This document shows, one piece after another, positions 1 through 9,546 of a stretch of DNA of 64,000 nt; the first letter of the stretch is position 1, and every line of letters begins with the position of its first letter. The translations under genes and the position numbers were made by a program. This DNA comes from Codonopsis lanceolata (lineage: Eukaryota > Streptophyta > Magnoliopsida > Asterales > Campanulaceae). Where the stretch lies: NCBI GenBank assembly GCA_013146195.2, contig CM028377.1, positions 177,980,465 through 178,044,464 of the forward strand, written 5' to 3'. The notes beneath the pieces are model-generated. The model was not told the origin of the DNA, searched no databases, and saw only the letters and a program-made list of their open reading frames with translations.

Positions 1-10
1 GACCGGTCCC

Positions 11-330
11 ATCATCTCTAAAGCCGGTACCCCATCCAGTTTGAGGGGGAGGGACAGCCTCTTCTGGCTCCCAGGGATTATGTTACCGACTCGCATTGTT
101 AAGCCGAGGCATCTCATAATCATCATGCCTAAGACGGTGCCCAGTCGGTTGAGGGAGGGGCGGCCTCATCGGCTCCCTGGATTATGTTGCCGACTCGCAT
201 TGCTAAGCCAAGGAACCTCATGATCATCACGTCTAAAGGCAGTGCCCCATCTAGTCTGAGGAGGAGGAGCAGCCACTTCTGGCTCCTAAGGGTTATACCC
301 CCCACCTGCGTCACTTAGCCGAGGAGCCGC
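11..330. repeat. Three imperfect tandem units of about 104-111 bp
   Basis: The motif CTAA(A/G)..GGT..CCC followed by a T/GGAGGG block, GGCTCC, ATTATG, CGACTCGCATT and TAAGCC recurs at about 18, 129 and 233. The spacing is 111 bp and then 104 bp. The first spacing is a multiple of three, the second is not. It lies just downstream, on the minus strand, of the broken DUF7745-like gene and may derive from that gene's repetitive 3' end. No function is visible. Confidence 0.6.
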
Positions 331-1669
331 ATTGCTGGGACCTGCTGCGTTTGGTCCAGGAGTCGTCCAGGGCACCAAGATTATGCACCCGTCTGAAATC
401 CTCCTGCAAAGCCTGAGGGATGACCAGCCCCGAGCTGTCAATATCTTCGCCTATTTCGATCAGGCGAGCATCTATACCATTGGCGACATGACGGCCGAAC
501 AAATCCCTCAGTCCACGCCTAATTTCACGAGAGGACCCCTCTGCAGCCACCATTATCCACGCCAAATACTCGGTGGAAAGAAGCATATAGTCAGAAAATA
601 AATAGGCCACTTGAACCCTATCAAAGTCCAGCTGTCACATCCTCTAGAAATCAAAGTCTAGAGTTCTGTTATTCTTCATCTCCAAAAATACAAGACGAGT
701 CTTGTCCGGGATAACCTGTTCCCTCCCAAATTGGCGCAATATTCTGTCCGTCCTATAAAAAGAAGTCCTTCTAATGCCCAACATGACAACCTGAGCATAT
801 TCAGCAGAATGCAAAAGGAACCGTCGAATCTGCCAGTGATGAATAACCCAGACTATATCCATAGAGCCCCTCCAAAAGAAGCTCTCAGCCCAATCATAGT
901 CTGAGTAATTGGTTTGGGGGAAGCGGCCGCGAAAGCCATAGAGCGACGGGTCATACATTGCTCCATGAGGTACAGGAGCCATTACCCATAGAAAATGTTC
1001 CTCCAGCCACATATGGATTAAAATGGGACTGCCGGTAGGAAGTAATTCAGTACCACGGGCAAAAGCATCCAGACCAGCCAACGTCTCTGCCAGAATCACT
1101 GGGACAATGTTCAATCGACGGTCCCGTGCCTGCAAAGCGAGGTAAACTACCCGCACGTTGATAAATCCTGGATGACCTACTAGCAAGTATCTCCCCACCA
1201 AGCACAAGAAGAGAGCTGTTAGCCGACGCCTCAAATAGTCTACATCATCCTCCCTGAACTCCGTAAAAGCTCTGGGAAGAACAGTCAAGTCAAAGTTCAC
1301 TCCGTTATAAAAACCCGGAGTGGCAGCGCGAGTAGTACGGAACAACTCCCTAATTGCCATATAAGGACGCCTCCAAGGCGAAGGCACGAAAATGAGACGA
1401 GTGGGCGCTACCCCCAGCATCGCACAAAATTCCTCAAAAGCAGGACACATCTTATTCATTCCAAAGTTGAAGAGGTGGTCTTGAGGAGACCAGAACCTGG
1501 ATGCCCCTCTCAACATGTCCCATGATAACAATATTTCTCCAGATAAAAGACACTGGCTAAAAATATGGTCAAACCACTCATGTTCGTCCGATCGAAGGGA
1601 AAGAATCCAGAGATCAAGAGTAGTTTCATAAATCTCTATCTCCAACGGCGTGTGAGATAATGCAGCCAT
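311..1669 (-). pseudogene. DUF7745 / plant-mobile-domain-like protein, broken by two stops
   Basis: An open frame of 341 codons runs from ATG at 1669 to a TAG at 644-646. The protein has the look of the plant DUF7745 group, which is related to the plant mobile domain and is usually found in transposons or transposon-derived genes. Visible marks are 'ILAETLAGLDAF', 'GSPILIHMWLEEHF', 'DIVWVIHHW' and the C-terminal 'ILRQFGREQVIP'. Ten bases past the TAG, after a TGA in the same frame (635-637), the frame stays open for another ~100 residues to a stop at 311-313. This suggests one longer frame interrupted by a small stop-bearing insertion. The segment around the stops repeats 'LDFD' on each side, as a short local duplication would. 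No transposase or terminal repeats are seen nearby, so the parent element is unknown. The family call is by eye; the molecular function of this family is not established. Confidence 0.6.
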
Positions 1670-1861
1670 ATGAGCAAGATAAAAGATTTATTTGACAAAG
1701 AAAGGAGTAACTGGGCAAGAAAGAAAACTCAAGGAAGCAAATATAGAGAGAAAAGTAATTGGTGTGAAAATTTACGTTGCCCGGTGTCCCTTTTATACGC
1801 AAAAATCAAAGAAATCGACAAAACAATTGCAAGCAGTAATGAATAATGGCAGAAGACTTGT

Positions 1862-1961
1862 NNNNNNNNNNNNNNNNNNNNNNNNNNNNNNNNNNNNNNN
1901 NNNNNNNNNNNNNNNNNNNNNNNNNNNNNNNNNNNNNNNNNNNNNNNNNNNNNNNNNNNNN
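1862..1961. other. Assembly gap (100 N)
   Basis: Exactly 100 consecutive N, the usual placeholder for a gap of unknown size. It separates the DUF7745-like gene from the retrotransposon fragment, so the adjacency of the two is not proven. The missing 5' LTR and gag of the downstream element may lie in this gap. Confidence 0.99.
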
Positions 1962-4266
1962 GAGAACATAAGAATCATTTAAGAGAGGTTCTTTCTATCT
2001 TGCGGGAAGAAGCAACTTTATCACCGAAATTTAGTAAATTATGCTTTTGGCTAGAGCAAGTTTCTTTTCTAGGGCACGTGGTGTCTAGTGATGGTATTCG
2101 GTGGATCCATCCAAGGTTGAGCGTTACTAAGTGGAAGGCGCCTAAATACGATGTAGAATTAGTAGTTTTTGGCTTGGTGTGCAATGAGTTTTATTGAGGG
2201 TTTTTGAAAATCGCTACTCAGGTAATAATTTGACTCGGAGAGAAGTCTTCTTTTTTATGGAGTGATAGGGTGTGAGGCTAGTTTCAAGAGTTGAAAAAGA
2301 GGTTGACTCGGCTCTATCTTAGCATTGCCTAGTGGTTCGGAGAACTTTGTGATTTATAAGCGATGCCTCGTTAGAAGGCTTGGGTTGCGTGCTTATGCGA
2401 GGAATGGAGAGTTATTGCCTATGCTTCTCGGAAGTTATCACCTTATGAGCATAATTATCCGACACATGACCTTGAGTTGGCACTATTATTTTTTAGCGCT
2501 TCACAGTGGAAGCATTATCTTTCTGAGGGCTAAGTTTGAAATATTCACCGATCATAAGAGTTTGAAGTATCTCTTTTCGCAAAAAAGAGTTGAATATGCG
2601 ACGAGACAATGGATGGAGAAACTTAAGGATCATGGCCCTATTTTATACCATCGGGAAAAGCTAATGTTGTTGCGGATGCCTTGAGTAGGAAAGCTTTTAT
2701 GTCTTGCTTGATGATGAGGGAATGGAAGATGCTTGGGCGTCAGGGCGTCGTGAGTGGAGTCCGGTTGAGTGGGCATAGGGTTATCTTTGCTAGGTGTGCG
2801 TGCTACGCACTGCATTGTTCGAGTTGATTAAGAAGGCTCAAGCTTCGATTGAGTTGAGGAAGGTGATTGATGGATTGGGTGATGGTAAGACACTTAGGAG
2901 TTCTTGATGCTGATGGTGGTATTTAACTTTTCGAGGTAGAGTTTGTGTTCCTTCTGCCAGATGGAGTTAGCGTTTGGTTCTTGATGAGGCTCACAAGGCC
3001 AAGTATACTATACATCGAGGGAGTACCAAAATGTATAGGGACTTGAAGAGACAGCGATTTTGGTGGAATGGGATGAAGAGAGAATAGCAGAGTATGTATC
3101 TAGATGTTTGACATGTCGTACGAGTTAAAATTGAACACGAGACTGCCAGGTTTACTTGACCACTTGAGATACGGAGTGGAAATGGGAGCATATCACCATG
3201 GATTTTGTGACAGGATTGCCACGTACTCGCCGAGAGTTTTGATGCGATTTGGGTTGTTGTGGATAGGTTGACAAAATCTTCACATTTTATTCCTATTGCG
3301 ATGACTTATAGTTTGAGTCGGTTAGCGGCGTTGTATATTCGGATATCGTGAGGTTGCATGGTATTCCGATTAGCATTGTTTGATAGAGACCCAGGTTCAC
3401 TTCTAGATTTTGGAATTCCTTGCAGGAAGCTTTGGGTTGAATTTTAGTACGACTTTTCACCAGCGATCGATGGTCGATCGGAGATTGATTCGGTATTGGA
3501 GGATTTATTGCGTGCTTGTGCCATGGATTTCAAGGCTTGGTTGATTCTCATTTGCCATTAGCGAGAATTTGCTTATAATAACAGTTACAGTCTAGTATTG
3601 AGATGGCGCCATATGAGGCTTTATATGGGCGTAAGTGTCGTTCACCGATTTCCTTGGGATGAAGTTGGTGAAGCTAAGCTTTGGGGTTCGGAGATGGTAC
3701 AACGGTCGGTGAGAGTGTAAAGCTTATTAGAGATAGATTGCTTACATTTCGAGAGAGAAAAGCTCACGCGACAACCGGAGGCGTGATTTAGAGTTTCGGG
3801 TTAGGTGATCTTGTATTCTTGAAAGTATCGCCCGAGCGGTACTAAGCGATTTGGGAAGAAAGGTAAGCTTTCGCCTAGATTTATTGGACCATTCGAGATC
3901 CTAGAGAGGATTGGAGCTTTGGCGTATCGGTTGGCATTGCCACCTTCTATATCGGATGTTCATGATGTCTTTCATGTCTCGATGCTACGCAAGTACTTGA
4001 AGGATGAGTCTCATGTCCTTACTTATGAGGAGATTTCCATTGAACCTGACCTTTCTTATGATGAGAAGCCGGTGAGGATTCTTGATACGAAGGAACAAGT
4101 CTTGAGGACAAAGAGGATTCCGCTAGTGAAGGTCTTGTGGAAGAATCATGACATTGAGGAAGCCACGTGGGAGACCGAGCTTGATATGAGAGAGAGATAC
4201 CCTTTCCTATTCGATGAACTTGGTAAGAATTTAGGGACTAAATTCCTAAAGGAGGGGAGAATGTAA
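1962..4266 (+). pseudogene. Ty3/gypsy pol remnant (RT end, RNase H, integrase, chromodomain)
   Basis: Pieces of a retrotransposon polyprotein are readable in shifting frames. 'QVSFLGHVVSSDGIR' near 2060-2105 is the end of reverse transcriptase. 'FTDHKSLKYLFSQK' near 2550 is RNase H. 'GSTKMYRDLKRQRFWW' and 'HITMDFVTGLP' near 3020-3220 belong to the integrase zinc-binding and catalytic core, and 'MAPYEALYGRKCRSP' near 3602 is its end. 'AYRLALPPSISDVHDVFHVSMLRKY' (split here for length at 3919 onward) leads to the chromodomain tail. There are many stops and frameshifts between 2110 and 3900, whereas the last 115 codons (3919-4266) are open. The protein cannot be functional. Its former role was copying and inserting the element's own DNA. 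Confidence 0.88.
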
Positions 4267-7154
4267 CACCCCGGATTCTTGCATGTGTATTTTGTGCTTG
4301 TCTTCATGTTTTCTTGTTGATTGTGAGCATGTTTACTTAGTCTATATATATGATTTAGAAACATCCTTAAATCATTCATGAAGCTCTTAACATGTTTAGA
4401 ATCATAGTAAGCTTGATTGGAAGTTTATAAACCTTCTTGCTTTGTTTCGCCTTAGCGATTTCCTCGTTGCCGTATTGCTTGTATTTCGGCGTGCGAAATG
4501 TTCGTTGAGTTCTTGGACTTGTATTCAAGTCATAACCATGTTTAAACAATCCTTTTCCATGCCCAAGTTATCCTAGTTTGATTGGTGGTTGATTGGCGTT
4601 TGATTCGTTAACCATTCATCTCTTGATTCGAGCCTTGTTTTACCTTGTCTCGGGTGTTGTTCGGGTGTGTTTCCGACTTGTTTTGAGTTGGGTTAGACCT
4701 TAGAATGGTTGCCCATGAGTTTGGGATCATTTAGAGCATGTTTAGATCAAGTTCAAGTGGGCTCGTGAGCGCCGCATCGAAAATTGTGCACCAGCCCGCC
4801 TCAACTTCTGGGAGCAATTCAAATTCAGCTCCAGACTCTGCATCCCAGGCGCCCGCCTGGCTAGTAGTGAGGCGCCCGCCTCAACTATTGGGAGCTTCCT
4901 ACGGGATTTTCCCCTGTTCTGCTGTGTACGAACTTTGGCACTTAAACACCATTCCAAACCTCTTCTAAAACCTTCCTAACACCCCTTGCTTATGTCCTAA
5001 CATTAGTTAACATGTTTTAAGAGTGGATTAACCAACCATTAGTGATCTTTAAGCAAACCAAATCAGATATTTATGTACCACATTAGAGTGACACTTGTCC
5101 CACTCAGATTTTCAGCAAATATAAGCCACAATCTGACTTGTTGACCTTCATTCTTCACCTTCACTCTTCAAGAACGAAAATTCTTCTTCTCCCAAGTTCT
5201 CCCATGGCTCCTTGAAGGTTTTCTCTTGGTCCTCCATCATGCTCTCATCCTTTGCTCAAGCCTCCTTCTTCAAAAGTGTAGAGCTTGAAGAGTTGATCAT
5301 TCTCAACCAATTGGTTTGTGCTATTCCCATCTTCTTCCTTGGTGAAAGGTAAGCTATTGATTCCCCTTAGGATGTATGTTAGACTTGCCATGTCCCCCTC
5401 TTCTCATGACTCCCATGCTCCTACCATGTCCATGCCATGCTTGATGATGAGTTGAGTTTGTAAGGTTTTGAATGACATGTTCATCTTGTTGTTTTGGTCC
5501 TATGCCTAGAATTAAATATGTTCTATGCCTCCTTAGGAACAACTATTGTTCTTGGACTAATGATTTTTGATAACTCTTGGAGATGATGATTTCTAGGGTT
5601 TCACATGCTATGAATTGTTCATCCTATTGAATGGGTCCTATGCTTAGAATCAAATGTGTTCTATGTCTTCCTATGAGTAACTAATGTTCTTGGACCATTG
5701 GCTTTTGATAACTTTTGGAAATAATGCTTCTAAAGTTCCCATGAAATATTGTATTAATGATAATACTTGACTATGGTTGTTAAGTGGATTAATGGTCTAG
5801 TCTACTCGATACGAGAACTTAGAAAAGGGTTTTGGATGCATTTAGCATTTTAACTCTATTGGATGAATTGTTAGAGACGACTCAACGGAGTCAAGTTAAG
5901 TGAGCCATTGAACAATACCGGCTCAATAATCAATCCCTACGACGTTCTAAACGTGTTTCTCTATGAATGATAATTCTAGACTCTTGAATTTGGATTGATT
6001 ACCTTGCTTGATTCTTGATGTCATTTAATAGAATGCCTATTTGACATGTTGAGTTCGCTCTTGTCGAACTCAATCCTGCCTGATTATTGATGAGAATATT
6101 TACTTGTCTTGAACGAGATCGCTCTTGTCGACCTCGTTCCCTACCTGAGAATTTGTTAAGTAGACACTACTTGACATTTGCATGAGTCCAGCTGGCATCC
6201 TGTCCTTGATTCACACACGCCTCCACTGTGGCCACAGTGGGGAAGTAGCTCCCTTGCTGTAATCAAAACGAACATCATTGGTGTCTATCCCGGGCATCTC
6301 CTCGGAAGGTCGATTGTACTTACACACATACGACACCATCACATTCCAGATAACGCTTGTATGCAGGAACTACGAAGCGGCCCGGCTCTCCATATATCCT
6401 TATCCTATGTGATTTAATTACAAGCACCTATGTGAAACAATGTGCATCTTGGATATATGATCTCTATGCTTATGTGACTATATCTTGCCTTGGATGTTGC
6501 ATATTGCCATGACATGCATGATTGATAGCTTACAAGTCTTTATGACTTACCCATTCCCCTTTACTGCTTTAGATCCTAGCAAGACAGGTCCTTCCCGTTG
6601 AGGCTTGCGGTGTCCGTGCCTTGTTCCCTTTGTTGCGCTTGAAGAGGTGGTTTAGAGGTCCTCTTCCTTTCTTTTGTTATTTTGCAAGGACGATGGGTTA
6701 AAGCAAGTCAATTAGACTATGCTTGGGAATTTGTATAGAACTTGATCTTGTTACTTCTTTTAGCTACTTGTAGTTTAACTCTTGTAGTACTTGTAATCCC
6801 TTTATGTCGTCATTGTGTAAGCCGAGTTTTAGTTATCATGTATAATAGTTCACTACGTATAAGTCTTCCGCTGAGCATCCTATTAGCTCTTATTTAATTC
6901 TTGTCCATAAAATGTTAGCTTGGGTTTCGGCATGTAGTGTCGCCGATGACTTGGTTTAATTGCTTAACTGTTTTATCAGGTTTGAAAGGTTTTAAAAATA
7001 CCGGCCCTTGTAGGCCGAGGCGTGTTACGTCTCTAATGTTGCGTCACGTCGTTTTATTAAAATGAGTCCTTGCATGTTTATTGTCCACTTGTTTCTTCCC
7101 TATTTGGGCGGTCCGACCCTCGGTTCCACCTCGGGCCCGGGTCGGGTCGCGACA
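4262..7154 (+). repeat. 3' LTR of the Tekay/Del-type element (2.9 kb)
   Basis: Starts TGTAACACCCCGG directly after the purine tract and ends GGTCGCGACA at 7154, the TG...CA ends expected of an LTR. The length (2893 bp) is long but within the range of this clade. Inside is an imperfect tandem duplication with ~138 bp period (about 5481-5590 and 5619-5727; shared words GGTCCTATGC, TGTTCTATG, TGTTCTTGGAC). A GC-rich palindromic word GGCGCCCGCCT occurs near 4848 and 4873. No 5' LTR is available for dating or for a target-duplication check. Confidence 0.78.
5481..5727. repeat. ~138-bp tandem duplication inside the LTR
   Basis: Two diverged copies share TCATC, GGTCCTATGC(C/T)TAGAAT, TGTTCTATG, TAACTA, TGTTCTTGGAC and TTTTGATAACT(C/T)TTGGA in the same order, offset by about 138 bp. 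Confidence 0.6.
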
Positions 7155-7907
7155 AATCAAGTGAAGCAAGAAACACTCAAAATTTGAGATGTAAAAAAAT
7201 CATTGACAAATTCAAAGTAGTATGAAATAAAAATCACCAGAAAAAATCATCTTTTGAGAATACTAAATGATTGAACCAATTCGGAGATTTATCTAAAAGT
7301 AAATAACAAAAATCAATGTATAAAAAATATTATCAAATTCACAGTAGATCTGAGTGTCAAAAACATTTTTTTATACGAAATAGCTAAACAAAATATTTTT
7401 ATGTGATTTCATCAGATCCGAATGAAAAATCACCGAAAAAATATAATCAATATTTTTCCTTCATAATAAAGTTGAATGTTAAAGAAAGAGAGATGGATCG
7501 AGCGAGATATGGAACGAGAGAAAGAGAGCGTAATGTGGTGTGGACGGTGACTATAAGAGAGATCGTCAATGAGAATAAGGGATATTTCCTGAGATGGATA
7601 GAGAATAATGGAGATTGCAAGTTGATGCTTCCTATTTTCCTCTCCTTTCTTCCTCTCTATTTGTTTAGTAAACGAGGGATTATTGAAATACCACGATAAC
7701 GTTTAGATTTTTTCATAATGTTATCATTTTTCGATGCAATTCTTTATAATTAGTTTCTCTTCTTTTGTAGTATATTCTTTTAATTGTTTTTTACTTTTCA
7801 TATAATGCAATTACTATATGACCATATATTCACCATATTTTAATTTATAACAATGTTAGGTTTAGAACTATTTCTAAAATTATTGCTACAATTAAGATTT
7901 AGTGAAG
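7155..7907. other. AT-rich intergenic DNA, no gene seen
   Basis: Starts right after the LTR end. It is A/T-rich with scattered short repeats. One 98-codon frame at 7403-7699 is of low complexity, without a recognisable domain, and is taken as chance. No RNA gene or transposon end was identified. Confidence 0.6.
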
Positions 7908-8595
7908 GACAAAGTTGTCTTTATTTTCTAAAAAATTTGACTTTATTTTCTCAGATCTTAAATATACAAGTCTCTAATTTTTAAATCAAAACAAAACTTT
8001 TTTTTTATATCGAAAGTAGTTGCCTCCAACATTTTTTTTAAAAAAAAATTTTAATTTTTTTCTTCTTCTTTGTTTCGCTTGAGTATAAATTAATTGAAAA
8101 AATTATATAGCCGTGCGTTTAACGCACGGGTGTAAAACTAGTTTCACTTAAAGAGTTCACTTTCAAATTTTAAGACATAAAAGTGTCATTTTATTATTAA
8201 TGGGCTAACAAAATGCTATCTCTGGGTGACTTTGCTTGGAAGGAAGGAGTATAAACAAAAAGTTGTCTTTAGTTTCTAAAAAAATTGACTTTATTTTTGC
8301 AGATCTTAAATATACAAGTTGCTAATTCTTAAATCAAAACAAAACTTTTTTTTATATCGAAAGTAGTTGCCTCCAACATTTTTTTTAATTTTTTTTTCTT
8401 CTTCTTTGTTCCGCTTTGAGTATAAATTAATTGAAAAAATTATATGTCCGTACGTTTAACGGGTGTAAAACTAATTTCACTTAAAAAGTTCACTTTCAAA
8501 TTTTAAGACATAGTGTCATTTTATTATTAATGAGCTAACAAAATACTATCTATGGGTGACTTACTGACTTTGCCTGGAAAGAGGGGTATAAACAA
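7908..8595. repeat. Direct tandem duplication of a ~345-bp block
   Basis: Copy 1 (about 7908-8255) and copy 2 (about 8256-8595) share long stretches: AAAGTTGTCTTTA, CAGATCTTAAATATACAAGT, TCGAAAGTAGTTGCCTCCAA, GAGTATAAATTAATTGAAAA, TTCACTTTCAAATTTTAAGA and GTGTCATTTTATTATTAATG. The end of each copy (GGGTGACTT..CTGACTT, CTTGGAAGGAAGGAGTA in copy 1) resembles the right end of a Stowaway MITE. A third short piece of the same end (GGGTGACTTACTGACTT) lies at about 8607-8624. Confidence 0.75.
8111..8141 (+). mobile_element. Helitron-like 3' terminus
   Basis: A perfect 7-bp stem (CCGTGCG, loop TTTAA, CGCACGG; 8111-8129) is followed 9 bases later by CTAG (8138-8141) and then T. A GC-rich hairpin about ten bases before a terminal CTRR, inserted next to T, is the hallmark of a plant Helitron 3' end. 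The copy at about 8449-8472 has lost the hairpin and reads CTAA. The 5' end (expected TC after A) was not located, so the size of the element is unknown and no helicase is visible. Confidence 0.5.
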
Positions 8596-8637
8596 GATAT
8601 ATGGAGTGGGTGACTTACTGACTTTATAAGAACAAAA

Positions 8638-8710
8638 CGCCATCCGTGGGACTCGAACCCACGACCACGTGGTTAAAAGCCACGCGCTCTACCAACTGAG
8701 CTAGAACGGC
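8638..8710 (-). tRNA. tRNA-Lys (anticodon TTT)
   Basis: The 73-nt cloverleaf, read on the minus strand, has a 7-bp acceptor stem (GCCGTTC with GGATGGC), D-loop AGCTCAGTTGGTAGAGC, anticodon stem CGTGG/CCACG with loop CTTTTAA giving anticodon TTT, and T-loop GGTTCGAGT. No intron. A short T-run (TTTT) follows on the minus strand and would serve as a Pol III stop. Identical in sequence to the plus-strand copy at 8853-8925. Confidence 0.95.
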
Positions 8711-8852
8711 TTATACTCTCATTTATAGTAATTAATAATAATATTCAATTTCAAATGAGGACGATTTTGTCATTTTAACGATTCTGTTTCGCTCTCAAAT
8801 TAAAATGACAAATATACATTATTACTATAAATCATCATCGTTGAGAATGTAA
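8711..8852. other. 142-bp spacer between divergent tRNA-Lys genes
   Basis: The 5' flanks of both tRNAs share ATTACTATAAAT at matching distance and GA(A/G)(A/T)GT(A)TAAGCC next to the gene. The duplicated unit therefore included upstream sequence and was inverted. Confidence 0.6.
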
Positions 8853-8925
8853 GCCGTTCTAGCTCAGTTGGTAGAGCGCGTGGCTTTTAACCACGTGGTC
8901 GTGGGTTCGAGTCCCACGGATGGCG
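8853..8925 (+). tRNA. tRNA-Lys (anticodon TTT)
   Basis: 73-nt cloverleaf identical to the inverted copy at 8638-8710: acceptor GCCGTTC/GGATGGC with discriminator G, anticodon loop CTTTTAA (anticodon TTT, reads AAA/AAG), T-arm GTGGG/CCCAC. No intron. A T-run at about 8948-8954 could end Pol III transcription. The internal A and B boxes (TAGCTCAGTTGG, GGTTCGAGTCC) are intact, so the gene is probably active. Confidence 0.96.
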
Positions 8926-9546
8926 AATTTGCAAATATACCAAATCATTTTTTTCGCACAATTAGCATGATTTATTTTTTTCTTTATTTTTTCAGATTTT
9001 AGTTTACTCACGGTGAATGCAAATTTAATTCTTTCTTTTACAGGTAAGCTATTGTTATAAAAAAATTAACTCAATTTGATACATAAATGATGTCTGAGAT
9101 TAATTAACCTTAAATAAATTTTGTTTTGTTGGAAAATATTGTGTCCTATCATAAATTATTTTGGTTCTTCACTCAATAATGTGTTGTTAAAGATAAACGA
9201 TAAAGTACAAAGAAAGCACAAGATATACTAGAAAGAAAGATTGTTTTTACTCATCGTTCGTTCATTCTCTAGTTTACAATTTAATCATTCAGAGTAACGG
9301 AGAGACAAGGATAATGTTTACGATCTCTCTTTGGATGTCAACTAAAAGTGTTTTAGAAGTAAATTAAACTTGCTTTCCTGAAACAGCTACAATGGATTTT
9401 TGTTTGAATTTTGACATTTATAACAAACAGAAATATACAAACAATGGGAGGAGTCTTGATGATACAGTCAAGTGCCAATCACTGTAATTTTATGGCTTCA
9501 CTAAAATGAAAATCCCACTTTTATTGCTTACTACAAGACTACATTA
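8926..9546. other. Intergenic DNA and 3' flank of malate dehydrogenase
   Basis: AT-rich. No gene is seen. The last ~150 bases are probably the 3' UTR of the malate dehydrogenase gene that ends at 9547 on the minus strand. Confidence 0.6.

Larger units (their letters stand above)
1962..7154 (+). mobile_element. Ty3/gypsy retrotransposon (Tekay/Del type), 3' half
   Basis: The element enters from the assembly gap in the middle of reverse transcriptase. It then shows RNase H, integrase and a C-terminal chromodomain-like tail, a purine-rich tract (about 4249-4261) and a long LTR starting TGTAACACCCCGG. The domain order RT-RNase H-integrase is that of Ty3/gypsy, and the 'EEATWETELDMRERYPFLF' tail is typical of Tekay/Del chromoviruses. 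No 5' LTR, primer site or gag is present in the window, so it is either truncated or broken by the gap. It is not the same family as the complete element at 36638-49136; the LTRs differ. Confidence 0.85.
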
